The notes under the pieces were generated by a model. That model saw only the letters and a program-made list of their open reading frames with translations, did not search any database and was not told the DNA's origin. The position numbers and the translations under genes were made by a program. Shown here piece by piece: positions 17,401-26,419 of a DNA stretch of 64,000 nucleotides (its first letter is position 1; each line of letters opens with the position of its first letter). This stretch comes from Desulfobacter hydrogenophilus (lineage in GTDB: Bacteria; Desulfobacterota; Desulfobacteria; Desulfobacterales; Desulfobacteraceae), in contig NZ_CP036313.1 of the NCBI RefSeq assembly GCF_004319545.1, positions 2,668,501-2,732,500 on the forward strand, written 5' to 3'.

Positions 17401-17993
17401 AAATGCCGGCTGCTTTTCTGGATGATTGGCTGGATAAGATATATGAAATCAATGATTCCCAAAAAACAGGAAACTTGAATAGCTTGGCCCGGTTCGCACG
17501 CTGGGATTTTTATCCAAAACCCATTATGGGGAGCAAAGGAAAGGTAAATCGAATTCACAGCCTGGCAGGGCTATGGGTGAAACATGTGGCCGGATGCGCC
17601 CAAGGTGTTCACCTTACCAGTCATCTTGTAGCTCCGGATGGGATTGCAGTTCTCTCTCCCATTACACAGTCCCAGGCCTGTACGTGTCTTGAGACCATGT
17701 TTTTTTATGTGTTTATGGGACTGAGCCGGCCTTTGCCGGTGACGGCTAAAACCGGATTGGCCTATGCCCATGCCCTGATGACTAAAAATGATGAGGACAA
17801 AGCAAAGGCTGAGGCTACAAAGACATATGAGGGGGACGGTTATAACTCAGATGGAGAACTGGGATATGATGCCTATCTCAGGCGAGCCTATCACGGATTC
17901 GACTATTTGTGGCAGGCTTATGACAATCATTTTGTTTCCCTTTGTCAAACTTTATACGAACCACTTGTCTCAGCCCTGGAAAAGGAGGTGTAA
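14463..17993 (+). CDS. recC: exodeoxyribonuclease V subunit gamma (RecC)
   Basis: The 1176-aa product begins LSIIHSNHLEYLKQVAVEWI, then PLQVLETEQFIVQSNGMAQWL, the standard RecC start. Later segments include LFVHNPCRHFWADI and VVCLLGMNDGEFPRSHPPLD, family signatures. RecC holds the RecBCD complex together and recognises Chi during double-strand break repair and degradation of linear DNA. ATG 14463 is chosen because AAGGA lies 6 nt upstream; the preceding TTG is less likely. It ends 2 nt before recB, so the three genes form an operon. Length is close to that of the E. coli subunit (about 1120 aa). Confidence 0.95.
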   Translation: MKNNSGQSLSSGLSIIHSNHLEYLKQVAVEWIKNHPLQVLETEQFIVQSNGMAQWLKLALAANEGCGISAGIEMKLPGRYVWAAYRAVLGSDTIPEESPYDKDRLIWRIFRLLPMLSDESIFDPLNRFLEQDKDLRKRSQLAGHLADLYDQYQVYRADWLEDWAKGRNHLARVAGTPVPLNENQKWQAELWRRIKADVPDECRTIGRADLHHKFLEKARTLDGQRPGELPPRVIVFGISSLPRQVLETLYAVSSMCQVLLFVHNPCRHFWADIIEDRELLRIEHARHKTKAGMPIPLAPEQLHQHANPLLAAWGKQGRDYIGLLYGYDEPKNYETDFSQIDLFEDFTVPGAYNPILKQVQQAILDLSPLPSDEEKKQMVAPKDESICFHIAHSRQREVEVLQDQLLYCYETIEDLKPRDVIVMTPDIEAYAPHIEAVFGNLSSTDSRFIPFTIADKPNRESVPLLKALETLLHLPDSRMGVSEVMDLLDVGAFRKRFCIEATDLPKLRQWTEGAGISWGLNGEQRTLFDLPGGLEQNTWAFGLDRMLLGYAVGNGGEWNGIEPYDEVGGLDAALVGPLYDVIGQLESVWQDLNQTGNPAAWCQNIRNLARDCFLVQESQDQLTLSRLDQILDQWLDACTQAQLDEELPLAVVREFILAKMKESSISQRFLAGMVNFGTLMPMRAIPFKVVCLLGMNDGEFPRSHPPLDFDLMAGKGLYRPGDRSRREDDRYLFLEALLSARERLYISYVGRDDRDNSERMPSVLVGQFRDYIKAGWRLDNAGDENPSRALLDILTCLHPLQPFSRDYFLNNNSGLFTYSHEWRISLDSEEAKRPDKDRNQLLDAPDFEGILNLGSLIRFFKNPVKYFLNQRLSIRFDDLSLTNQDQEPFALDFLAPFGLGKQLLEAGLHAVDSDVCSAVTTEALRLTRTGNLPMAGFGNLAADELSGPVMNMLEGHQTLLDQWPCPCDPLEISLRIESDKMPAAFLDDWLDKIYEINDSQKTGNLNSLARFARWDFYPKPIMGSKGKVNRIHSLAGLWVKHVAGCAQGVHLTSHLVAPDGIAVLSPITQSQACTCLETMFFYVFMGLSRPLPVTAKTGLAYAHALMTKNDEDKAKAEATKTYEGDGYNSDGELGYDAYLRRAYHGFDYLWQAYDNHFVSLCQTLYEPLVSALEKEV

Positions 17994-17995
17994 CT

Positions 17996-20900
17996 ATGGA
18001 GGAACAATTAAACCCAATGACCTTTCCTTTGAACGGGGCACGACTCATTGAGGCCAGTGCGGGAACCGGAAAAACTTACACCATCGCAGCCCTTTATCTT
18101 CGGTTGGTCCTGGGACACGGAAACAAAAACGGATTTGCCCGGCCTTTAACCCCGCCGGAAATCCTGGTCGTCACCTTTACCAATGCTGCAACCGAAGAAC
18201 TTCGGGAGCGGATTCGAAGCCGGCTTACCGAAGCAGCCGGATTTTTCAGAGGAACCGGGGAGGCAGATGCCTTCCTGGAAGAACTTAAAGGTGATTACGA
18301 TCCTGGTGAATGGCCGGCCATGGCCATGCGCCTGGAACAGGCAGCCCAGTGGATGGACGAATCAGCTATTCACACCATCCACGCCTGGTGTCAATGTATG
18401 CTTCGTCAACATGCCTTTGACAGCCTGTCCCTGTTCGACCTGGAACTTGCCCCAAACGATCAGGATCTGCTGGAAGAGGCGGCCTGTGATTTCTGGCGGG
18501 CCGGGTTTTATCCCCAAAGTGTTTCGGCCCTTTCAGAATTAAAGGCCGTAGCCAAGATCTCCACCCCCCAGGAGCTGCTCAAACAGGTTTTTCCCATCAT
18601 TGATGCCGTGGACTGTGCCGACGGGTCAAATACGGTCGACCCGTTTGATCTATTGGATCAGCGTATACAATCCATAGAATCGGCACGGCTGGTCTGGGCC
18701 TCGGAGTTTGATCGGGCTGTTGAGCAGGTGACTAAGGCTCAGGCCGATAAGACATTGAACAATAACAAGTACCGGAAGGGCTCCCTGGAAAAATGGATTG
18801 TTCAATTGGATCAATGGGTAAACCATGGAGGCCCGTTGCCGGAGAACCAAGTCCTGGAAAAATTTTCAACCCAGGGTCTAACCGCCGGAAAATCTAAAAA
18901 TAATAATCCACCGACCCATCCAGCCTATGATGCATTGGATGTGCTCAATGAGGCCCTTGCATCAAAAGACGTTAAACAGGCCCTCATCTACCATGCTGCA
19001 GCGCAGATCCGTAAAAGGGTGGCCGAGGCCAAGGACCGCCTTTCCCGAATGGGATTTAATGACCTTTTGACCCGGCTGGGTCAGGCCTTGTCCCAGTCCG
19101 AATCTGGGGGTAACCGTCTGGCCCGGGTCATCCGTGATCAGTTCCCCGTGGCGATGATTGATGAATTCCAGGATACCGATCCAGTCCAGTATAGTTCTTT
19201 TGCTGCCATTTACCAGAACCGGGAAAACACAGGACTTTTTATGATCGGTGACCCCAAACAGGCCATATATGCTTTCAGGGGTGCAGATATTCATACGTAT
19301 CTCAAGGCCAAAAAGGATACCCTGGGGCACCACTATACCCTGGGAAAAAATTACCGGTCCACACATCGTATGGTGGAGGGTGTCAATCAGGTCTTTGGCT
19401 GGGCATCTCATTTTCCCGATGGCCCTTTTTTATTCAAGGACCAGATTCCATTTGATTCCGTGAAGGCCCAGGGCCGACAGGAACAACTTATGGTGGATGA
19501 CCAAGAAGTTCAGGCCATGACTTTGTGGCTAATGGAGCAGGGCGAACCGGTGAACAAAACAGGGCCTGAAGGCTACATTACCAGGATGGCGCAAGCCGGC
19601 GCCCAGGAGATCGCCCGCCTGATAAGTCTGGGCAGACAGATCCCCTGTCGAGCAGGGTTTGCTCAGCCCGGAGAGGAAATGACACCGTTGAGACCTTCGG
19701 ACATTGCCGTTCTTGTCCGGGATGGCAGGGAAGCGGCTGCCATTCAATCTGCACTTACAACACATGGAATCAAGTCCGTTTATCTGTCGGACAAGGAATC
19801 GGTGTTTGACAGCCCGGAAGCCCAGTCTCTGCTTTATATTCTCCAGGCTTGCTCTGATCCGACAAACGATACTCTGGTACGAACAGCCCTGGCTACACAG
19901 ATTATAGACCTTTCCTTTGAAACTCTTGATCGGTTGGAACAAGATGAATTGGCCAGGGAGGCTGAATTGGAACGGTTCAAGCAGTTTCAAAATATCTGGC
20001 ATTACCAGGGCGTGCTGCCCATGGTGAGGGCATTGCTGTTGGAGTTTAACGTAGGGGCCAGGATGCTGGCAGGCTCAACGGGAGAACGGCGGCTCACTAA
20101 TGTGCTCCATCTGGCAGAAATAATCCAGGTGGCAGCCGCAGATCTTGATGGAGAACAGGGTATTATTCGGTGGCTTGCCGGGCAGATTGAAAATCCCAAA
20201 AGGGGCGGCGATGACCAGATCCTTCGCCTTGAAAGTGACCAGGCCCTGGTCCGGGTGGTGACCATCCACAAATCAAAAGGCCTGGAATACCCTTTGGTGT
20301 TCCTTCCTTTTATATGCAGTTTTCGGAAGGTAACTGCACGTAACTCTTCCATGGTAAAAATCCATGACAAAGACGGGAATGTCAGGATGGTGGTAAACCC
20401 GGGAGACAATGAGCTTGAAATGGCTGACCAGGAAAGGCTGGCCGAGGATTTACGAATCCTTTATGTGGCCTTGACCCGGGCCTGTCATGCCTGCTGGCTG
20501 GGAATGGGTGTAATAGGAAAGGTAACCAAAAAAGGGGAGACCACGGACCTTCACCAGTCAGGAATTGGCTATCTGCTTAAGGGTGGGGAAATGATACCCA
20601 CGGTTGAACTACCATCCGTACTTGCAAATCTCAAGGGGGATTGTGATACCATTGCCGTGACTCCTTTGCCGGATTTGTCCACGGGGCTTGCAGTACCAGA
20701 GTCGGAAAGTAAGGTGCTTTTGCCTGCCAGGACATTCAATGGCATCATCCCTAAGAATTGGCGGATCAGCAGTTATTCCGGTATCCTTACCGGTGCTGCC
20801 ATGCCGGAGACCGGAACTGATACACAGGTATCTTTAAAGGACTCTGCCGTGGATTCTCCAGATTCCCCAGCCCAAGACCAGCTCCAGGAAACTGCAGGAG

Positions 20901-21691
20901 AAGAAAACCTTTCCCTGGATGTCACTCCCGGAGCCCGGTCAATCCACACCTTTGCCAGGGGACCTGAACCGGGAACCTTTCTGCACGATATGCTTGAGTG
21001 GGCGGCACACACGGGATTTGATCAGGTCGCCCAGAATACGGCAGCCACCCGGGACAAGGTTACAGAACTATGTATCCGACGGGGATGGGACTTGTGGTCT
21101 GATGTCCTTTCGGATTGGTTTCTGGAATTGATTCAAACCCCTTTACCTTTGCTTGACGATTCTATGGCTTTGTCTGATCTTGGGCCGGAGCTATGCAAAG
21201 CAGAAATGGAATTTCTTTTTGCGGCCCACCAGGTGGATATCCATGATTTGGACCGGCTGGTGACGGATGCTGTGCTGCCCGGTATTGTTCGTCCGGTGTT
21301 GCGGCAGGACCGGGTCAACGGCATGCTAAAGGGCTTCATCGACCTTTTGTTCCGTTTTGACAACCGGTATTTTGTACTGGACTACAAGTCCAATTATCTG
21401 GGAGAAAACCAGAGCGCTTACGGACAGGATGCCATGGCCCAAGCCATGGTGGAGCATCGTTATGATCTCCAATATCTGCTTTATATTCTAGCTCTTCATA
21501 GGCTGCTCAAGGCCCGTATTCAAGATTATGACTACGAACGGGATGTGGGTGGTGCGGTTTATCTGTTTTTAAGGGGTGTGAATACATCTGGCCAGGGCAT
21601 TTATGTGGACAAACCTCCTGCAACCCTGATCAATGAACTGGATAACTTGTTTAAGACTGGCAATTTGTTTCAAAAAGGAGGACTTAAATGA
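17996..21691 (+). CDS. recB: exodeoxyribonuclease V subunit beta (RecB)
   Basis: ATG 17996 follows an AAAGGAGGTG site. The 1231-aa product has Walker A ASAGTGKT at residues 20-27, the UvrD-type motif MIDEFQDTD, GDPKQAIYAFRGAD, VVTIHKSKGLEYP, and LRILYVALTRA. The C-terminal nuclease has GFIDLLF and VLDYKSNYLG, the GxxDL...DYK pattern of RecB nucleases. RecB is the 3'-5' helicase and the only nuclease of RecBCD. Helicase and nuclease motifs are intact. The stop overlaps recD (ATGA). Confidence 0.96.
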   Translation: MEEQLNPMTFPLNGARLIEASAGTGKTYTIAALYLRLVLGHGNKNGFARPLTPPEILVVTFTNAATEELRERIRSRLTEAAGFFRGTGEADAFLEELKGDYDPGEWPAMAMRLEQAAQWMDESAIHTIHAWCQCMLRQHAFDSLSLFDLELAPNDQDLLEEAACDFWRAGFYPQSVSALSELKAVAKISTPQELLKQVFPIIDAVDCADGSNTVDPFDLLDQRIQSIESARLVWASEFDRAVEQVTKAQADKTLNNNKYRKGSLEKWIVQLDQWVNHGGPLPENQVLEKFSTQGLTAGKSKNNNPPTHPAYDALDVLNEALASKDVKQALIYHAAAQIRKRVAEAKDRLSRMGFNDLLTRLGQALSQSESGGNRLARVIRDQFPVAMIDEFQDTDPVQYSSFAAIYQNRENTGLFMIGDPKQAIYAFRGADIHTYLKAKKDTLGHHYTLGKNYRSTHRMVEGVNQVFGWASHFPDGPFLFKDQIPFDSVKAQGRQEQLMVDDQEVQAMTLWLMEQGEPVNKTGPEGYITRMAQAGAQEIARLISLGRQIPCRAGFAQPGEEMTPLRPSDIAVLVRDGREAAAIQSALTTHGIKSVYLSDKESVFDSPEAQSLLYILQACSDPTNDTLVRTALATQIIDLSFETLDRLEQDELAREAELERFKQFQNIWHYQGVLPMVRALLLEFNVGARMLAGSTGERRLTNVLHLAEIIQVAAADLDGEQGIIRWLAGQIENPKRGGDDQILRLESDQALVRVVTIHKSKGLEYPLVFLPFICSFRKVTARNSSMVKIHDKDGNVRMVVNPGDNELEMADQERLAEDLRILYVALTRACHACWLGMGVIGKVTKKGETTDLHQSGIGYLLKGGEMIPTVELPSVLANLKGDCDTIAVTPLPDLSTGLAVPESESKVLLPARTFNGIIPKNWRISSYSGILTGAAMPETGTDTQVSLKDSAVDSPDSPAQDQLQETAGEENLSLDVTPGARSIHTFARGPEPGTFLHDMLEWAAHTGFDQVAQNTAATRDKVTELCIRRGWDLWSDVLSDWFLELIQTPLPLLDDSMALSDLGPELCKAEMEFLFAAHQVDIHDLDRLVTDAVLPGIVRPVLRQDRVNGMLKGFIDLLFRFDNRYFVLDYKSNYLGENQSAYGQDAMAQAMVEHRYDLQYLLYILALHRLLKARIQDYDYERDVGGAVYLFLRGVNTSGQGIYVDKPPATLINELDNLFKTGNLFQKGGLK

Positions 21692-23703
21692 TGCCCCTTG
21701 CTGATTTTTTTGACTTGCTTCAAACCTGGACGGTCCAGGGCTGGCTTAGGCAGATAGATAAGGCCTTTGTTATATTTTTGAATCGCCAAGATCCTTCAGC
21801 ATCTTCTATGGTGCTTCTTGGGGCAGCACTGGCCAGCCACCAACTCGGGCGGGGCCATATCTGCTTGGATATGGCCAGTGCTCTGGCCGATCCCGATGGC
21901 ACCCTTTCCCTTCCCCCTGAAGGAGAGACAGGGGAGGATATGCCTGCTAAACCCTCTCAGCTCCTTTGTAACCTCACCAAGAAACTTTGGGTTGAACAGC
22001 TTTCCAATTCAAATCTTGTGAGCGAAGATACTGGCAGCAGTCCTCTGGTTCTGCAACAGGGCCGTCTCTATTTGCGACGGTATTGGCAGTATACCCTGCA
22101 GGTGGCCCGGGAAATTCTTGGCCGGGTGGGGCAAACAGCTCCGGTACCCCAGGATTTAGAGAGGCGGCTGGATAAATTATTTTCTAATTTGAGAAGTCCG
22201 GAAGAAACGAAAAAGCAAACCATCCATTGGCAGAGTGTGGCTGCAGCGGTGGTTGTCGCTTCGAATTTCAGTGTGATCTCCGGAGGACCTGGGACCGGTA
22301 AAACCACCACTGTGGTCCAGGTGATAGCTCTACTTCAGGGAATCTCCATCGAACAGGGAAAGACGCTTCGAATTCGCCTGGCCGCCCCCACGGGAAAAGC
22401 AGCTGCCCGGCTGACGGAATCCATCTCCAGGGCTATCGACTTTCTGCCGGAAAAAATTCAGGCCCATATGCCCACCGAGGTCACCACCCTTCATCGTCTC
22501 TTGGGCACCCGTCACAATTCCCGACATTTTATCCACAACCGGACGAACCAGCTCCATTTAGATTTTTTGGTCGTGGATGAAGCCTCCATGGTCGACCTTG
22601 AAATGATGGATGCTCTTTTAAGCGCTTTGCCGTCCCAGGCCCGGTTGATCCTTCTGGGAGACAAGGATCAATTGGCCTCGGTGGAAGCCGGTTTCGTTCT
22701 TGGGGATATTTGTGCCAATGCGTCCAATCCCTGCTACCAATCTGAAAGCGTTAATTTTTTCAAGAAAGCTACTGGTTACGATTTGTCTGAATTCTCAGGC
22801 CCCGGAACCGGCCTGGATCAGCAGATTGTGGTATTAAGGAAAAGTCACAGGTTCCATGAAAACAGCGGTATAGGGAATCTGGCCCGTGCAGTGAATCAGG
22901 GGGATGGAAGACAAGTCTCCAAGATCTGGGAAAAAGGGTATCCTGATATCTCTAAGCTCGTGTTGCTCTCCTGTGAAGATGAAGGCTTCCGCAGCCTAAT
23001 CCTGGACGGCAATCTAAAATCCTTTCCACATGCGGTAGAACAGCCAGCAGGCTACCGCGAGTATCTCGAAGTCATAACCCGGGGGCACGGGGACTGGCCG
23101 TCGGAGGAGCACTGGTTCATGGCCGTGCTTGAGAGCTTTAACCGATTCCAGCTTTTGAGTCCCATTCGTAAAGGAGACTGGGGCGTGGAAGGGTTGAACC
23201 GCATCTGTGCTCGAATCCTTTACAAAGCTGGCCTGATCCAGTCTACCCAGGGATGGTATCCGGGACGGCCGGTTATGGTCACCCGTAACGACTATAGTCT
23301 GGGGCTAATGAACGGGGATATCGGCATTGTCCTTGAAGTGGGCCATGACGGCCAAAGGAATCATGAAAAAAGGGGGGGGGCGAAAAAGGTGTTACGGGTA
23401 GTTTTTCCCATGGCAGACGGATCTATAAAACAGATGCTCCCCTCAAGGCTCGGGGCTGTGGAAACCGTCTATGCCATGACTGTTCATAAATCCCAGGGGT
23501 CGGAGTTTGATCATACAGCCTTGGTCTTGCCTGATGCCATGAGCCCGGTATTGACCCGGGAACTTCTCTACACCGGCATCACCCGGGCCCGTTCCTTTTT
23601 TACCCTGGCAGGGACATCAACCGATATTTTGGCCGAGGCCGTTGAACAGCGGACCCACAGGGCCTCTGGACTTGGAAATTTATTGCTGAAAAGTGATGGC
23701 TAA
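21688..23703 (+). CDS. recD: exodeoxyribonuclease V subunit alpha (RecD)
   Basis: The 671-aa product has Walker A GGPGTGKTTT, the DEAD-like box VVDEASMVDLEMMDALL, GDKDQLASVEAG and the C-terminal motif TVHKSQGSEFDHTALVLP followed by LYTGITRA. RecD is the 5'-3' helicase of RecBCD. The length is a little above E. coli RecD (608 aa). It overlaps recB by 4 nt and closes the operon. A run of eight G (around 23371) lies within the gene but the frame stays open through it. Confidence 0.95.
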   Translation: MMPLADFFDLLQTWTVQGWLRQIDKAFVIFLNRQDPSASSMVLLGAALASHQLGRGHICLDMASALADPDGTLSLPPEGETGEDMPAKPSQLLCNLTKKLWVEQLSNSNLVSEDTGSSPLVLQQGRLYLRRYWQYTLQVAREILGRVGQTAPVPQDLERRLDKLFSNLRSPEETKKQTIHWQSVAAAVVVASNFSVISGGPGTGKTTTVVQVIALLQGISIEQGKTLRIRLAAPTGKAAARLTESISRAIDFLPEKIQAHMPTEVTTLHRLLGTRHNSRHFIHNRTNQLHLDFLVVDEASMVDLEMMDALLSALPSQARLILLGDKDQLASVEAGFVLGDICANASNPCYQSESVNFFKKATGYDLSEFSGPGTGLDQQIVVLRKSHRFHENSGIGNLARAVNQGDGRQVSKIWEKGYPDISKLVLLSCEDEGFRSLILDGNLKSFPHAVEQPAGYREYLEVITRGHGDWPSEEHWFMAVLESFNRFQLLSPIRKGDWGVEGLNRICARILYKAGLIQSTQGWYPGRPVMVTRNDYSLGLMNGDIGIVLEVGHDGQRNHEKRGGAKKVLRVVFPMADGSIKQMLPSRLGAVETVYAMTVHKSQGSEFDHTALVLPDAMSPVLTRELLYTGITRARSFFTLAGTSTDILAEAVEQRTHRASGLGNLLLKSDG

Positions 23704-23939
23704 CTTCCTGGTACCAAGATTATGATAGATGAAGATATGTATGCAACATTTGGCGAAACCAAATATACCCTAAAAGGATCGCATTAAAAAAACGACTACC
23801 GATTTAAGCCGGGACACCCTTTAAAACAAGGCTTCTCCGGAACCCCAGGTTCATGAGGTTTAGGTACTGCAAAACTCTCATCACCGGGTCAAACTGTCCC
23901 ACGTTATGTCGGTAACCAAAACAATTTAAGGAGCAGGAA

Positions 23940-24644
23940 ATGAAAATTGGCGATGTAATGAAATTACAGCAAACTCTCATGCCAAAAATTGACGAGCTTT
24001 GCACACGTCCGGTTGCTTCATCTCAAAAACAAGTGGATTTCTGGCAAAATAACCATGGAGCCTATCTAAAAGAAAAGGCAAAAAGGGTTTTAACTCTTCC
24101 AGATTCGCTACAGAATGAGGTTGACCAAATGTTTGCCTCTTCCAAGGAGTTTTATTTAAATATGGTTGCAGTATGGTATAAATCATCACACAAGTCCCTT
24201 AGCAAAACTATACTTATGGAGCAACAGCGGAGTGGAATTATTTCTAAAGAACAAATGCGTAAATCGTTCGATAAAATTAAAAGTATAGATGTTCAGTCAA
24301 TAGGGAAAGACCAAAAAATTCAATTTTTTTTTGAATTTTTCGAGAGTTTGATAGAACAAATCAAAAATCAAAAGGAATGGTCTAAGCTTTACCAAATCAG
24401 TAATTTAGGATTGCTGAGTGATAGGCTTGTCTGGAATATAAGTGCGTTAGACCTTTGCGCCTGGCAATTGCCTTTGGCTGACACAAGAAACATAAATGAT
24501 TATCAGCAGCTGGCAAAAATCATGACGATTTTTTTCTTTTTTGAAAAAATTTATAAAAATTGGTTCAAATTAGATTCTATTAATGATGTTAACCCTTTCG
24601 ATGTAGTACCTGGTCTTAACAAGATACTTGCATACTATATGTAG
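23940..24644 (+). CDS. hypothetical protein, 234 aa
   Basis: I do not recognise a family. The product is predicted to be mostly alpha-helical, with an aromatic-rich segment (IQFFFEFFESLIEQI) and a C-terminal YKNWFKLDSINDVNPFDVVP. It has no signal peptide or clear membrane segment. The site AAGGAGCAG lies 6 nt before ATG 23940. It is AT-rich compared with the recBCD genes before it and lies among mobile elements. Confidence 0.55.
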   Translation: MKIGDVMKLQQTLMPKIDELCTRPVASSQKQVDFWQNNHGAYLKEKAKRVLTLPDSLQNEVDQMFASSKEFYLNMVAVWYKSSHKSLSKTILMEQQRSGIISKEQMRKSFDKIKSIDVQSIGKDQKIQFFFEFFESLIEQIKNQKEWSKLYQISNLGLLSDRLVWNISALDLCAWQLPLADTRNINDYQQLAKIMTIFFFFEKIYKNWFKLDSINDVNPFDVVPGLNKILAYYM

Positions 24645-24700
24645 CGGCTCGGAATAATTCAATCCGGACTCTGTTTATACGTTAATAAGATTTGAATTTG

Positions 24701-24834
24701 GGCTCTGTTGCAAAAAATTTGACGGAAAAGAGTAAGTGCTTGATCTTATTGAATATGTCCCTTTACAGCGTGAAAAATTAATTATAACTAAATCAACGGC
24801 TTAGGGATTTTCAATAATTTTTTGCAACAGAGCC
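24701..24834. mobile_element. miniature element with IS6-like ends (134 bp)
   Basis: The 19-bp termini GGCTCTGTTGCAAAAAATT (24701-24719) and their exact complement (24816-24834) resemble IS6/IS26-family ends (GG(C/T)(A/T)CTGTTGCAAA). There is no gene inside. No 8-bp target duplication is visible. The family assignment rests on the terminal motif alone. Confidence 0.75.
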
Positions 24835-24871
24835 GAAAATTACGGCCTGAGATAGATGCGAGGGAATGAAA

Positions 24872-24905
24872 CCGTAAGTTTCTGTTCAAATGCCCCCGCT
24901 GGTCC
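24872..24905 (+). repeat. dispersed 34-bp repeat, copy C
   Basis: CCGTAAGTTTCTGTTCAAAT continues into GCCCCCGCTGGTCC. It is nearly identical to copies A and B. It lies between the IS6-like miniature element and the AT-rich nuclease gene. Confidence 0.8.
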
Positions 24906-24981
24906 AACAACAGGTCACATCCGGCAAAAGATCATAAATTTAGTTTAAATCAAAGTATTCCAATCATTTGGAAAAATAATA

Positions 24982-26031
24982 ATGAAAAAAATTTTTAGAT
25001 TATATGAAAATGGAAAAGCAAAATTTGAATCATCAGTTTTTGATATGATAACTGGAGAAAAAGAAACAAAGCAAACAAAAGGCCTTGCATATTTATTAAA
25101 AGAATATCCAAGTTTAATAAGAGATATACTAAAATTAAATAAGATAAGGAATCATTCTTGTTTTTCTAAAAAAAGATTGAAATTGAGATGGAAAGAAATA
25201 AACAGCATTGAAGTATTGGCTGAAAAAATCACCAAATCAGGAAATCGTGTTGATATAATAATTAAAATAAACGAGAAAAGCGCTCCCCTGTTAGCAATCA
25301 TTATTGAAGCAAAAAGTATAAAATCAAATATCAAATATAGTGCTGTAATTCCACAGATAGAGAAATACTTAGAAATGGGTGAGATTTCAGATTTAGAAGG
25401 ATACTCGAAGATCCCAATAATATTGACCAAATTTAAAAGCATGCTGGGTAGCGATGATATCATTTCATTAACCTGGCAGGATATTATTGATATTATTTCT
25501 AAATCAAATGAGAGAAATAAAAATAATTTAATAGGGCAATATTATCAATTTATAACGGGAGTAAATAACAAAATGCATTATTATGAAAAAGAAGTATTGT
25601 CTATACCCGCAGGAAAAACATTTGATTTAGTTGAAAAATATAAGATTTATGAATGCCCCAATAACAGTTCCTATAATTATAAGAAAACTATTTTTATTAC
25701 ATTTAGAAATACGGGCGGTGGGGTGATGAAAAAACTTTATAAAATAGAAGATATAATAGTGTTTAATCCAGCAGAAAAATCAGATTTAGATAGAGTAATG
25801 GATTCCATGACAGAAGAACAGACAAAAAAAGAACGGCTTCAAGATTTTATAAAGGAATGTAAATATGAACATCCTGGAGAAGAAAAAAAATTTTATATAC
25901 TGTCGGCAGATGAAATTATAGATCTACAAAATAAGCCAAAACCCAAAAGAAACAATGCAAAATTTACGTACTATAGATTATTTGATATTTTGACAAAGAG
26001 TATCGTTGAGCCTGCGTCAAAATTGTCTTAA
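24982..26031 (+). CDS. PD-(D/E)XK nuclease-like protein
   Basis: Residues 90-111 contain VDIIIKINE...LLAIIIEAKS: D91 at the end of a strand and E109-A-K111 form a PD-(D/E)XK core. The helix that follows (IPQIEKYLE) carries the expected Gln (QxxxY). The C-terminal part is charged and unassigned. Base composition is far more AT-rich than the neighbours, pointing to transfer. Proteins with an N-terminal nuclease core of this kind occur in defence islands, often as solitary genes. A transposon-associated nuclease is an alternative. 349 aa. Confidence 0.7.
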   Translation: MKKIFRLYENGKAKFESSVFDMITGEKETKQTKGLAYLLKEYPSLIRDILKLNKIRNHSCFSKKRLKLRWKEINSIEVLAEKITKSGNRVDIIIKINEKSAPLLAIIIEAKSIKSNIKYSAVIPQIEKYLEMGEISDLEGYSKIPIILTKFKSMLGSDDIISLTWQDIIDIISKSNERNKNNLIGQYYQFITGVNNKMHYYEKEVLSIPAGKTFDLVEKYKIYECPNNSSYNYKKTIFITFRNTGGGVMKKLYKIEDIIVFNPAEKSDLDRVMDSMTEEQTKKERLQDFIKECKYEHPGEEKKFYILSADEIIDLQNKPKPKRNNAKFTYYRLFDILTKSIVEPASKLS

Positions 26032-26222
26032 TTCAATTTTTCGATAGGGAGTGTTCAGAATTTTGTGTCAGTAGACTAAAGCTGATATCGTGACATTTTC
26101 TTGGGACCAGACCGCGCCAATCACACCATGGATTTTTAAAGTCGTATCTGAAAAATAGCTCGAATTATACATAGATGGCTAACCCGGCTGATTGGCCAAT
26201 TAAGAGTATACAATGTTGGAGT
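26032..26222. other. gene-free stretch, possible IS256-like end
   Basis: GGGAGTGTTCAGAATTTTGT (from 26047) resembles ends of IS256-family elements, but no partner end was found. Nothing else is supported. Confidence 0.3.
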
Positions 26223-26419
26223 CCATGCCAAAACGGGGGCTGAAAGTTACGAAGCCATGCCCGATAGCCCCAGCTTATTCTAAATTTTTTCAATTTCCCG
26301 CTATCATTTGTGAGCCCATCACAAATTCTAAATGCCCACCCCTCAGTGCTGATTTTAAAACAAACCTATGCTGGGTCACAGCCTTATCCAATTATGATAG
26401 AATAAAAGGAGGGGCAATC

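Noticed and set aside
26047..26075. IS256-family element upstream of the ISKra4-type element
   Set aside because: Only one possible end is seen, with no transposase or second terminus.
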